Positions 54,659 to 64,000 of a stretch of DNA of 64,000 nucleotides are shown piece after piece (position 1 is the first letter of the stretch; every line of letters begins with the position of its first letter). The notes under the pieces are model-generated. The model made no database searches, was not told the DNA's origin, and worked only from the letters and a program-made list of their open reading frames with translations. Source of the stretch: Roridomyces roridus (lineage: Eukaryota; Basidiomycota; Agaricomycetes; Agaricales; Mycenaceae); contig JARKIF010000062.1 in assembly GCA_029378245.1 (NCBI GenBank), forward strand, positions 124,001 to 188,000, given 5' to 3'. Both the position numbers and the translations under genes were made by a program.

Positions 54659-55703
54659 CCACACTCGTTCAGAATCAGTAAAGTCGAGACAATGTATTTG
54701 TATCATAGGGTCGGTCGGACCCATCGCCGTTGTCGTTGAGGCGAGTCGATGTGTACAGTACTAGCTATGGACGTTGAGGAGTAGTTCTTAGTAGTAGTAG
54801 TAGGACGTAGTCAGTAAAGGTAAGTACAGTAGTGGTCGTGGGTAGAATCTAGTTTTTTATCCTGCGCCTCAGTATTGCATGAAACGTTCAGACGATGGGT
54901 AAAGCGGTCGGTTGAGGTTTCTTCTTTCTAGCAACGGACGGAGGAAGAATCGAAATCGCCAAAAACGGCATTGGGACGAGTGGTGTATGGGATTGTTTGG
55001 TCGACTCGATCAAATGCGATTCCAGAGCCCAGCACAGAATATACATTCAGAAACGAAGAGAAATAAATCCAGGTGCGACGGCACACATGATGTTTGCGCG
55101 GGTATGGGAGGCCAAAGAGAGGTTGGGACAACTCGCCTCTCTACTCCCTGCCTTTCATCTTCCGAACAGCCATCCTTCAACTCGACACGCAGCCGGCAGA
55201 GTCGAAGCTGCACTTCTCTATTCTCTCCTCCTCCTCCTCCTTTGATATCCTCATCGCACGTGAAGCGGCCGATTTAGAGACGAGATTCTGAATCATCTGC
55301 AACCGCCCTTCTTCGTCATCGTCCCTCTCGTCGTTCTCTGGTGCCCGTAGTATCGCCGTGCGTGTGCAACAACCGTCTGGTAGACACCCCGTTGGTCTTT
55401 GCCTGTAGTTCTGGGTGTAGGGACACATCCCCAGGCCCTTATTTCCTTTGTAACCGATTCCTTGTCGCCGGGGTAGTAAGGATACCCAAGAGCTTGAGGC
55501 CAACGTCTCGCCGTGTCGGTGGGGAATCCGGTCGGGGAGGAGCTGTCACGAGCTGAGGAGCGTCCGGCGCTGGTGGTGTGGATGGAATTCAAGATTTGAG
55601 GGTCCGCGATCGTGGAAATCGAATTGACGCTGAGAATTCCAAGGATAAAGAAAAGTAGCCAGGAAGGCCAAACAATCGTTTCTTGTCATCGTCTTGCTCG
55701 AGG
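54659..55703 (+). repeat. Segmental duplication, copy 1 (truncated gene copy inside)
   Basis: Direct repeat of 58766-59752 with high identity (for example CAGTAAAGTCGAGACAATGT at both left ends and GGCCAAACAATCGTTTCTTG at both right ends) and a few indels, such as extra sequence at about 54729-54775. On the minus strand it contains the middle and 3' part of the unknown gene described at 59145-60030 but not its 5' exon, and one frame difference near 55206, so this copy is not expected to make the full protein. Confidence 0.75.
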
Positions 55704-55899
55704 GTAGACGACGTGTGCAATGATGATCATGATCTAGAGGAGTAAAGGCAGGGAGGAGGAGGAAGCGCAGTCAATAATGCAATGAGGGAAAGCGAGAATT
55801 GTCGAGAGGAAGGGATAATAATACGGTGGAACTGGGCACTCGACGTTCGTCAGATGCGTGTACGGAACCATGAAGCGGCAGAAGAAACGAACCTTCTCC

Positions 55900-58092
55900 C
55901 TAAGTTCCCCAGGACGTGCGGAAGAAGTCGGCAAACTTATACTCCTTCTTGACTTGCTCCAGAAGCCACCATCCCGGGGTGCAGTAGCTGACGTAGATGC
56001 TGGATGGGCCGCCTATGTTCACTCCAGAGTGGAGTTGTCCGACAATATGGGCTTCTTTGCCAGCCATATACCAAACTAGCGCGCCTGAGTCTCCTTTGTC
56101 AGAGAATGGCTCGACCCCATTGTAGCCCGAGTTATAGACGGCGACCTCCATTGATTCTACGCCAGTCTCAGTTCGAAGGAAGGACTGCAGTCCAGAGTAG
56201 CGACCGACAGTGAGGTCGGTAGAGTTTCCGTCTTTTCCGACGGTCAGACAGCGTCTGCCGTCAGCATCACGTTCATTAGGCATGGAGAGGATGAGCTCCC
56301 CTGCGCAGACCGTGACTTGAAGCTTTCCGTCGTCCGGATACTCGAAAGAAATCGGCCCGCGGCTGAACAATTCTTTCAGCTGCGTGGGGGTAAACTTGGA
56401 TCCTAAAGGATTGCATTCGTCACAGAGGAATGCAATGAGCTAAATCGAAACGCACCAAGGAAAACCACATTTCCTCCAAAGCCATCGCCGCACTTCGCTT
56501 TGGACACTTCGAAAACACCCCAGTCGGCTGTGTACTCCGTGCCGGCTTCGTCGACCCTGACGGCTGGGGCATACAGAACTCGACCTATATTTCTTTGAAG
56601 ACTGAGGTTCGACCAATTCTTGGTTACTTCAATATGGAAATCTTCAAGGTCCTGGATGTCCTCATTCTTTCGCTTCAGCGTGGCTTCAAGCCGCTCCATC
56701 TTCCTGAGTCCTACTTTGCTCTGGTCGTCGGTCGCCTGATGCCTGATGAGTTCTCTGGCAGCAAGTTCGGCTTCGAATAAAGCATCAGCAGTGGCCTTGG
56801 TGGTATCAGCCAGGCCCCGCTGGAACCGACGCAACCCACACACTCGGACGTAATCCTCTGGTCCTCCCTCCTCCCACCTGTAGTCAGCGGTCCAATTTTC
56901 CCGCAGCACATGGCAATTGGCAAGGGCGTAGATTTTGTCGATGAGATTGCCGTCCTCGTCCTGGACGGGATGGAAAAACAAAGTGGTAGTCCCTTGCGCA
57001 TCGTGTTTCTCATTGCTCGCAGTGGTGATTGGAATGCCGAGAAGGTTGGTAAGGAAACGGCGGACGCGGAAGGTGGCATCAGTGGAGTCGGTCGATTGAA
57101 GGAGAGGGGGACCAGCCAGCCTCTGGATAACCGCGTCTCTCCACTCCACCACAACCTCTGGAACTTTGTTTCTCTCGAGGAGAGCAAGGATCTCGAGAGA
57201 GACATCGTGAGCTGTATCGGGAGAGGTAGAGCCGGGAGCGATGCCGATCCAGATGACCACAGGGCCGAGACTACCCTTCTCGTCCTCTCCGGATAGACCA
57301 TGAGTGTAGAAACGGGCGGTATCGATCGACGAGTAGCCGATAGCATGGTCGTTCAGGATCTTGCGGATTTCGGGGCCGACGACGTGCCAGACGGCGTTCA
57401 AGGGAGTGTCAAAGACACCATGGACGGACTTGACGGGAACCTGGGCGAATCTACCCGTCGGCCTGACGAACGGGGCGGTGCGGTAGTCAGAACGATAGAG
57501 GAGGTCCGGCCAGTCACTGCTCCCGGTGATGCCATTATAGTACCACTTCTTCTCGTATGCGCAGGGACTACGCACAGCAGGGACGGTGGTGCCGCTGGCG
57601 AGGGTGAAGGCGGATATATTCGACGCCACCGATGGTTCGCCGACAGCAGGGGACTTGAGCGAATTGGAAGCATTATATCGATGACCCTGGGCGCTTGCAC
57701 ATTGCAGAGCCCACAATGAAGGTTCTGGACGGAGAGTGGTAAGTCCGATTTAGACGCGGAAGGCAGCAAGAAGACTCGCTCAGTAGATCTGGGCGCTCCC
57801 GCATCAGCTCAAGCGCTTTGACTCCTGCAGGAGATATGGTAAGTGTGATGTGGTCGTTGCAGCCAAAAGAAAAGGCGACAATGGAGGACAGAGGGACCAA
57901 CGAGCGCCCCTCTCGGGCTGACGCCAAGGACGCTGGATAACATACAGTAATAAGGGCACGAAGAGACTCGCCTTGCGCAAGGACTCCAACCTTGTTGACT
58001 TCTTCATCAGTAAACGGCAAGGCTTCTAAAAGATCAGGGTGGGTGTGAATTCGACAAAAGGAAAGCCGATGAGACATACGAGATTGAGCCAT
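55900..58092 (-). CDS. Trypsin-fold (S1/S7-like) peptidase-related protein, non-secreted
   Basis: About 600 residues. A helical N-terminal region (RIHTHPDLLEALPFTDEEVN, GVKALELMRERPDLLSE), then a conserved-looking block (YEKKWYYNGITGSSDWPDLL, GPVVIWIGIAP, DVSLEILALLERNKVPEVVV). The C-terminal half has all three elements of a chymotrypsin-fold triad: IYALANCHVLREN (His), YTADWGVFEVSK (Asp) and FSDKGDSGALVWY (Ser in GDSG), followed by GQLHSGVNIGG. A long charged insertion with a coiled coil (LRKMERLEATLKRKNEDIQD) sits between His and Asp. An intron near 56403-56452 joins NVVFLG to SKFTPTQLKEL. Exon choice around 57720-57960 is uncertain. No signal peptide, so it should act inside the cell. The substrate is unknown. 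Confidence 0.72.
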
Positions 58093-58765
58093 AGGAGATG
58101 TTTAAATTTCAATAATCTGTGTCGAGTAAAGTGCACATAAGATGGGCGAAGGTTGTCTCCGTTATTTAAAAGGTATCCACTGCTGCCTGGGTGAGGATGA
58201 GTGTGGCGAGGAGATCAAGATGGCGTACTTGTCCAAACCGATCCCGTTTCACCTCCTCTCAATGGGCTAGCTGCGTGCTTCTACGTGTCTCTCTCACCCC
58301 CAAGGCTGAGCAGAGCACATTCGCCGTCGGGCTCTCCAGCACCTGAGGTCGAAAGCGTCAGCTATTTCTCCGCGAGGCTTCGGGAGCTCGCTTCCGCATC
58401 GAGCGCAGCACCCTCGTGGGTGTTCCCTCGTCCCTGCCCGTACGCCTTCGTCTCCTTATATGCCGGCGTCCAACAGGTTGTGACCGATTCAGCTTAGATT
58501 GACTCAAAGCATCCGGTGGGTTGCAAAAACGCTAGACGCCTGGAGATGACGCTGGGATGCGAGGGCGGCACATGGATGTCAATGCGGGATCTGGGCGACC
58601 TCCAACGCGCTTGACGTAGCGGCGACCGATTTCTTCTCTTCGTTCGGGGAGGCCCGGGCTTTCAAAACCTTCGTACGATTGAGCGTTGAGGAACAAGAAA
58701 GAAAGAGGACCCAATCAGGCAGGAGGAAGAGCAAAAAGAGTGCCGGGTCGCCGACTACACGCATC
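58093..58765. other. Promoter region of the trypsin-fold gene
   Basis: 673 nt upstream of the start at 58092, up to the second duplication copy. TTATTTAAAAG near 58161. No gene signal. Confidence 0.35.
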
Positions 58766-59752
58766 CACACTCGTTCAATCAGTAAAGTCGAGACAATGTA
58801 TTTGTATCATAGGGTCGGTCGGACCCATCGCCGTAGTTCTTAAGTAGTAGTGGGACGTAGTCAGTAAAGGTAAGTACAGTAGTGGCCGTGGCTACTAGAA
58901 TCTAGTTTTCGATCCTGCGCCTCAGAATTGCACCGAACTTTCAAACCATGAGCGAAGCGGTCGGTTGAGGATACTTGCTCCGGACGGAGGAAGAATTCTA
59001 AATTGCCAAAAACGACATTGGGACGAGTGGTGCATGGGATTGTTTGGTCGACTCGATCAAATGCGATTCCAGAGCCCAGCACAGATGATATAAATTGAGA
59101 AAGAAATCTAGGTCGACGGCGTACAGCATGTCCGCGCGGGTATATCACTGGGAGGCCAAAGAAAGGTTGGGACAACTCGCCTCTCTGCTCCCTCCCCAAT
59201 CACATTCACCTTCCTTGAACTCGACACGCAGCCGGCAGAGTCGACGCTGCACTTCTTCAATCCTCTCCACCCGACTCTTCTCCTCCTCCTTTGCTAGCCT
59301 CGCTGCGCGAAGCGGCCAATTTGGACACGAGTTTCAGAATCATCTGCAAGTGCTCCTCTTCGTTATCGTCCCTCTCGTCGTTCTCTGGTGCCCGTAGTAT
59401 CGCCGTGCGTGTGCAACGACCGTCTGGTAGACACCCCGTTGGTCTTTGCCTATAGTTCTGGGTGTAGAGACACATCCCCAGGCCCTTATTTCCTTTGTAA
59501 CCGATTCCTTGTCGCCGGGGTAGTAAGGATACCCAAGAGCTTGAGGCCAACGTCTCGCCGTGTCGGTGGGGAATCCGGTCGGGGAGGAGCTGTCACGAGC
59601 TGAGGAGCGTCCAGCGCTGGTGGTGTCGGTGTAATTCAAGATTTGAGGCTCATCGACACGTCGTGGAAATCGAATTGACGCTGAGAATTCCAAGGATACA
59701 GAAAAGTCGCCAGGAAGGCCAAACAATCGTTTCTTGTCATCGCCTTGCTCGA
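58766..59752 (+). repeat. Segmental duplication, copy 2
   Basis: Direct repeat of 54659-55703, same orientation, about 4.1 kb apart start to start. It covers the 3' part of the minus-strand gene below and its downstream region. Confidence 0.75.
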
Positions 59753-60030
59753 CACCGGTTGGAGGGGCGAAGGGTCTTGGGGTCGGGAGTTGGTGCGACT
59801 CGAAGACCGTCGGCGTCAGATCCCTGCTCACGGTGGGCACGTCGTCGTCGTCGCGCGACGCCGCCTCCTTCATCTTCATCTTCTTCGTCTTGCTCTTCAT
59901 TTTGTTCTTCAACGGGCGGGTCGGAGGAGGAGGGCCATCCTTGCGTCATAAACGTCACGATTTGTTTCTTGAGGACGCTAGGTAGACCGAATCCAAATAC
60001 CAAGGGCGACTGAAATGGATAATGCACCAA
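59145..60030 (-). CDS. Hypothetical acidic, coiled-coil protein (parent of the duplicated segment)
   Basis: Family not recognised and exon structure only partly resolved. The start at 60030 gives MVHYPFQSPLVFGFGLPSVL and SSSDPPVEEQNEEQDEEDED. Downstream, the frame most likely used includes GLGMCLYTQNYRQRPTGCLP, ILRAPENDERDDNEEEHLQM and ILKLVSKLAASR, then a coiled-coil-like end (AKEEEKSRVERIEEVQRRLC, RLRVEF) and a stop at 59145. One frame change in the coiled-coil region needs either an unseen intron or a frameshift. Confidence 0.4.
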
Positions 60031-60552
60031 ACTTAAACGCCAGAACGAAGCAAGTAAGTAACCATCAGAGGACTGGGGCCGTCCTGAACCAACGTAGTCC
60101 TAGTGCGCGTGGCGCGTAGGGGGGCGGCGCACCAATAGGGTTGGGACTCTCGACCGGAGGAAAGAGGTGAAAGAGGTCGTCGAAAGCGGGGATGAGGAAC
60201 GTTCAACGCGCTGATTCCCACGAGCACAAACTTGAGAATGCTAAGCGGGGTAACCGCGAGGGAGATGGGAGGAGGAGTGCATGATGGTGGCAAGAAACAA
60301 GAGTGGTTGACATCAAACCCTGCATGATGAGCGCTGCTATTTCTCAGTTTATCGCGTTCCCGAATGGGCGTTGTATTAGACAGAGTAATGCATATGAATA
60401 GTATGTATTTAGGTGGTTTGGTATGTACCGAAACAAATCGAAAATGCTGTTGGTGGATAATGCTACAATATGTATGTGATGTGGGTTGATGCGAGTGAAA
60501 AGAAAATCCTGTCAAGTTCCGCATGAAAAAAAAGGAGAGGAGAGGCAGAGAC
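60031..60552. other. Intergenic, about 0.5 kb
   Basis: Between two minus-strand genes. No supported gene; A-rich at 60524-60535. Confidence 0.35.
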
Positions 60553-62238
60553 TCAGAAAGCCTCCACCAGGGGCATCAAGCCCTCAATGTCACTCTCGCC
60601 AGCACCAGGCCGTCCGAGCAACTCGTCCCACCTGTCCTCATTCCACGACTCGTCACACTCGTTCTCGTCCTCGTCGTCTCCGATGAAGAACCGCGGCGTG
60701 CGCACCGCAAGGGAGGGCGGGGATGATGATTGTTGTTGTGATTCTGCGAGCTGCTGTTGTGCGCGTTCGCGCTCGGTATCAAGCCGGACTAGCTCGATCA
60801 GGATCTCCCAGCGTTTATACCACGAGGTCTCCCAATGAGGCAGCGGAACCTTGCCCTGCCGTTTCGAGCTCAAATATATGGGGCTGGGGTTGGGAGGTGG
60901 CGATGGAGTGTAGGATTTCTCGTGGTCATGCTTGTTGCCATCCAAATCCACCTCTTCCAGCGTCCCATCGTCCGACTGATCACTCTCCACCAGCGTCTCG
61001 TCCGAATCGTCGCTGAATCCAGCAGTCGACCGCGAGGTAGCCAGCGACTCCCCCTCGCTGTCCTCGTCGTCCTCGCCCTCCTCTGCAGTCTGAACAATCT
61101 TGGTCGCCCGCGCCCGACCTTCCGCCAACATATGCACATCATACATCCACAACGTCTTTTCGATCGTCCACAGCGGCATGCCAACAAAGCAGCGATCCAT
61201 ATGCGCGCAGTAGGGATCCCTCAGCGCTGACAAATCACCTCTGCGTGGGTGAACAGTCATGGGCGGTATCGGGACCAAATCTGGACTTGACGTTCGCCGT
61301 GGGGAAGGATAGCGAGGGGGCATCCTGGCAGCAGGGGCAATGCCACAGTACGCGTACGACTCGCGTTGACGCTTGGTGTGCTCTTCCCACTCGTCTGCAC
61401 GGAGCCCCCAAAGGTATTTCACGTGAAGAAGCGCGTGTCGCGAGCGGCCGTGGTGACCGTACAAATGCCGGAGAGGATTTAATGGCTCGCACGTGCGGTC
61501 GCGGAACGTGGGGGAGAGCGGGGATGGAGGGCAGCTATATTTCACGCGGGCTGCCGGCGGAGATGGAGATACTGGTGGAGGAAACGGCTGAGATTTGTGG
61601 GTGATAGTTGGGAATGGTATTTGAGAAGTAGGTGGCGGGGAAGGAGGACGCGCTGACGGGATTGGTGGAAATAGAAGGAGCTCGCGATCGCTGGGCGCGT
61701 AAGACTCGAATTCGACATCGGACTCGTCGTCCTCGGAGCAAGAAAAGTCATCCGAATCCGAATCATAATCGTCACCACACGCGTCCTGGTCGTCCTCTAC
61801 GACCTCGTTCGCGTCGAGGGACGAAGTAGACGCGACAGCGGCATATGCGAGAGATGGCAGCTGGGGCAAAGATAGCGGCTCGACGTCCTCGTCCTCTGGA
61901 CACGGCGAGTTGGTCCCTGAGACGGCAGTAATGTCCATGTCGAAATCGGGAGGCGAGGACGCGAGCGAGGCGATTCCCATTTTTTGGAAAAGACTCTTGG
62001 TCCACTTGAGAGTAGTGGCACGCGACCGCACGGACGCAGCGACAGGTTGGGACGTGGTGGCGAGAGACTCGAATGGTACTGTGGCGTCGACTGGCGGGTG
62101 GTTGAAGCCCAATCGACTGGTCGGGCGCGGGGGCAATTGGTACTCGTCGTCGTCGCGGTCGGTGTGCAAGTGGGGATTTTGGTCTGCAATGTCGCATTCG
62201 GGTTGTGTTTCGGGGGCGTTGTAATATGAGGAGGCCAT
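60553..62238 (-). CDS. Hypothetical acidic, disordered protein
   Basis: 561 residues, intronless. Long acidic runs (DDYDSDSDDFSCSEDDESDV; EEGEDDEDSEGES; DDEDENECDESWNEDRWDEL) alternate with Pro-rich stretches. Ordered segments are TLKWTKSLFQKMGI near the N-terminus, RHLYGHHGRSRHALLHVKYL with WGLRADEWEEHTKRQRE and MPLWTIEKTLWMYDVHMLAE in the centre, and PLPHWETSWYKRWEILIELV with RLDTERERAQQQL near the C-terminus, which look like conserved helices. No signal peptide or membrane helix. Nuclear or cytosolic; family not recognised. Confidence 0.65.
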   Translation of the reverse strand: MASSYYNAPETQPECDIADQNPHLHTDRDDDEYQLPPRPTSRLGFNHPPVDATVPFESLATTSQPVAASVRSRATTLKWTKSLFQKMGIASLASSPPDFDMDITAVSGTNSPCPEDEDVEPLSLPQLPSLAYAAVASTSSLDANEVVEDDQDACGDDYDSDSDDFSCSEDDESDVEFESYAPSDRELLLFPPIPSARPPSPPPTSQIPFPTITHKSQPFPPPVSPSPPAARVKYSCPPSPLSPTFRDRTCEPLNPLRHLYGHHGRSRHALLHVKYLWGLRADEWEEHTKRQRESYAYCGIAPAARMPPRYPSPRRTSSPDLVPIPPMTVHPRRGDLSALRDPYCAHMDRCFVGMPLWTIEKTLWMYDVHMLAEGRARATKIVQTAEEGEDDEDSEGESLATSRSTAGFSDDSDETLVESDQSDDGTLEEVDLDGNKHDHEKSYTPSPPPNPSPIYLSSKRQGKVPLPHWETSWYKRWEILIELVRLDTERERAQQQLAESQQQSSSPPSLAVRTPRFFIGDDEDENECDESWNEDRWDELLGRPGAGESDIEGLMPLVEAF

Positions 62239-62425
62239 GGTCGGTGGTGGTTGCCCGAGAACGACGAGACAAGAAAAGAGTAGAGAGAGAGGTGTTCAAA
62301 CTTTCCCCGCAAACGTTGCCGTAATGAGCACACGCTAATAGTCGGCTATCTGTGATAGCTGATCACTTCTCCTTTGGTCGCCGGAAATCTGCGGAAAATT
62401 ACAGGAAAAAACAAAGAAAAATTGG

Positions 62426-64000
62426 CTACAGGTGTTTGCGGATGCGTAGCTCCAGCAGCCTCAGTGGAGGGTAGACTATAGTGGCCACCACAAAGGCGAG
62501 CTCAAATCCAATGTCTCCCGTCGTCTCCGCAATCGGTCCCGTGTACCACACCTGTGCCATCGACGGGATAGCGATCCCAATCCCACACAAGGCGGCCGTT
62601 ATAGCCGCCAGTCCGGTCGGTAGTTTACTCGGCGTATTCCAATCCTCCAGATTGTAACGCTTAAAGTCGCCCCGACGGAAGATAAAGTGCTCTTCGAGGA
62701 CAATAGCGATATACGTGCTCGCCCAGTAGCCGATGAGCCCCAGAAAGTTGCTCAGTGTCGTGTAGAAGCTGTGAGCACCAACTATGGAGAGGGGAATGAC
62801 GCTGTGGTGGATTTAGTGGTATATCATCAGTAATAAGATCCAACCCACATGGCGGTAGCAAGAATAGAAAACACATAACGCGGCACCACAACGAGAACAG
62901 GCATAAGGATCTGCATGTTCAACGAGATGGAATAGAATCTGCGGGAACTGTCAGCACGTCTTGAGGAGTTGCTCAAGAGGACATACGTAGCAGCCACATT
63001 GCCCATGACAGACAACGCCAACAGAACGGTGAGAAACTTGCCAAATCCTTTGGCGGGGCTCAGCATAGCGCTCAACAAGCCCCCAACCTCCCCACTCTCA
63101 TACCCAGCCTCCCACGCTGGCACATTGGTGAGACAGGCTCCAATCAGTGCACCGAAGCATTGCAACGCGATCGTGGGTAACACCAGTCCGAGATAAGAGT
63201 ACCAAAAGATACGTTTGCTACAGAGAATATCAACATCAGCACATGCACAGTTGCGGGAGTATAAATCATACCTGGGAGCATTGGGGAGCATGTAGCAACT
63301 AAAGTCCGACGCCAGAGGCGACCAAGTCAGTACGAAACCGGCTATGACTGCCGAAAAAGACATGATTGTGGGCGCAGTGGCAGGTTCTACAGGTGGAATA
63401 TGGCGGAAATCCTTCCCGCCCAGACCAACCACGATGAGGAAGATGATCACGACGGGGATCCATGCGACCCTCTCATACCAATGGAGTATTTTCCAGCCGC
63501 AGAACGACACGAGCAGCGAGACGACCGCTATGATCACTATGCCGATGCTGAATTGGGTGTGAGTAATTAACACACGCCAAAAGTCAAGACTTGCCTCCAG
63601 CTGAGGTTCCCGTCTGCCACAGCCGCCAGAGTCTGCCCGCCGAGAATGCAGTCGAGGATGCAGAAGCCGGTCATGCCGATGAGATTCAACAATACAGGAC
63701 CAAGGACACCAAAGTATCTGGACGCATTGAGATGAACAGCGACTCAGACTGAACAGAAACGCACACACCCAAAGCTATACCGCGCCTGGACCATTTGCCT
63801 CAAACCCAATTTCGGTCCCCAGGTAGATCTGTGCGGTATTGAGCCAGTGTAGACAATGCACGGAAAGAATGGCCAACAGATATCCCGGAGGAATACAACA
63901 TAGTAGGTTGAAGAACAAAATGACGAGGCAGCTGTCCCGGAGGCCGAGGCCATAAGCAATCGGGCCTAGTGACCCCGTCGAGAATCTGATGAACCTTGAG
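62426..64000 (-). CDS. Purine-cytosine permease (NCS1/FCY2 family), 5' end beyond window
   Basis: Plasma-membrane H+ symporter of cytosine/purines. Segments read from the right edge: SLGPIAYGLGLRDSCLVILF, GPKLGLRQMVQARYSFGYFG, GMTGFCILDCILGGQTLAAV, IGIVIIAVVSLLVSFCGWKI, HWYERVAWIPVVIIFLIVVG, FVLTWSPLASDFSCYMLPNA, YLGLVLPTIALQCFGALIGA, LTVLLALSVMGNVAAT, SILATAMVIPLSIVGAHSFY, NFLGLIGYWASTYIAIVLEE, and the last helices IGFELAFVVATIVYPPLRLL. GPKxGLRQM and the SDF-type TM6 segment are family signatures. Short introns throughout. It ends LRIRKHL at 62426. The N-terminal cytosolic part is not in the window. Confidence 0.9.

Noticed and set aside
58201..58497. 98-residue plus-strand frame upstream of the trypsin-fold gene
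   Set aside because: No motif; lies in the probable promoter and has Ser/Leu/Pro composition of random frames.

Overview
The window is nuclear DNA of a basidiomycete, most likely an agaricomycete mushroom; the placement is inference. The evidence is gene-dense, intron-rich coding DNA with introns of about 45-60 nt, and families typical of Agaricomycetes: SPIRR-type F-box proteins, an AA9 lytic polysaccharide monooxygenase, a GH79 glucuronidase-like enzyme, an M43 peptidase, a STAND/TPR NLR-like protein, EthD-domain proteins, secreted PLC-like phosphodiesterase, and a Tad1-like LINE.

Layout. 0-2.4 kb: a partial short-chain dehydrogenase and an unknown basic protein. 3.6-7.6 kb: a housekeeping block with RNA polymerase III subunit RPC31, divergent from an ALYREF/Yra1-type mRNA export adaptor with one very long intron, then the farnesyl/geranylgeranyltransferase alpha subunit. 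7.6-14 kb: a secretome block (GPI-type GH79 protein, Cys-rich secreted protein, AA9, M43 peptidase with an apparent 1-nt frameshift). 14-16.5 kb: a UPF0303/haem-degrading-domain protein, a small unknown and a divergent phosphomannomutase. 16.5-20 kb: an NLR-like protein with an MLKL-like helical N-terminus and TPRs. 20.3-24.3 kb: five tandem EthD genes, three of the spacers carrying decayed copies of the 3' end of the neighbouring LYR-motif gene. 25.7-27.8 kb: a cytochrome P450. 29-30.5 kb: a divergent H2B/H2A pair. 30.7-39.2 kb: PLC-like protein, three F-box proteins (two are paralogues) and an unknown Ser/Pro-rich protein. 40.6-45.1 kb: a small family of single-pass membrane proteins, one copy ruined and carrying a truncated LINE in an intron. 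46-50.3 kb: a sensor-like membrane protein with a duplicated ectodomain and a 7TM protein. 52.7-53.7 kb: a Pro-rich protein ending in a PNRC/Edc1-like decapping motif. 54.6-59.8 kb: a 1-kb direct duplication flanking a trypsin-fold protein. 60.5 kb to the end: an acidic unknown and a purine-cytosine permease running off the edge.

I do not see one clear new multi-gene system. The most distinctive signals are the EthD array with a GC-AG intron retained in all five copies, the phosphomannomutase with His in place of its substrate-phosphate Arg, the long intron of the export-adaptor gene, the MLKL-like NLR, and the trypsin-fold gene held between direct repeats. Exon boundaries were read by eye; positions given for multi-exon genes are start codon to stop codon.
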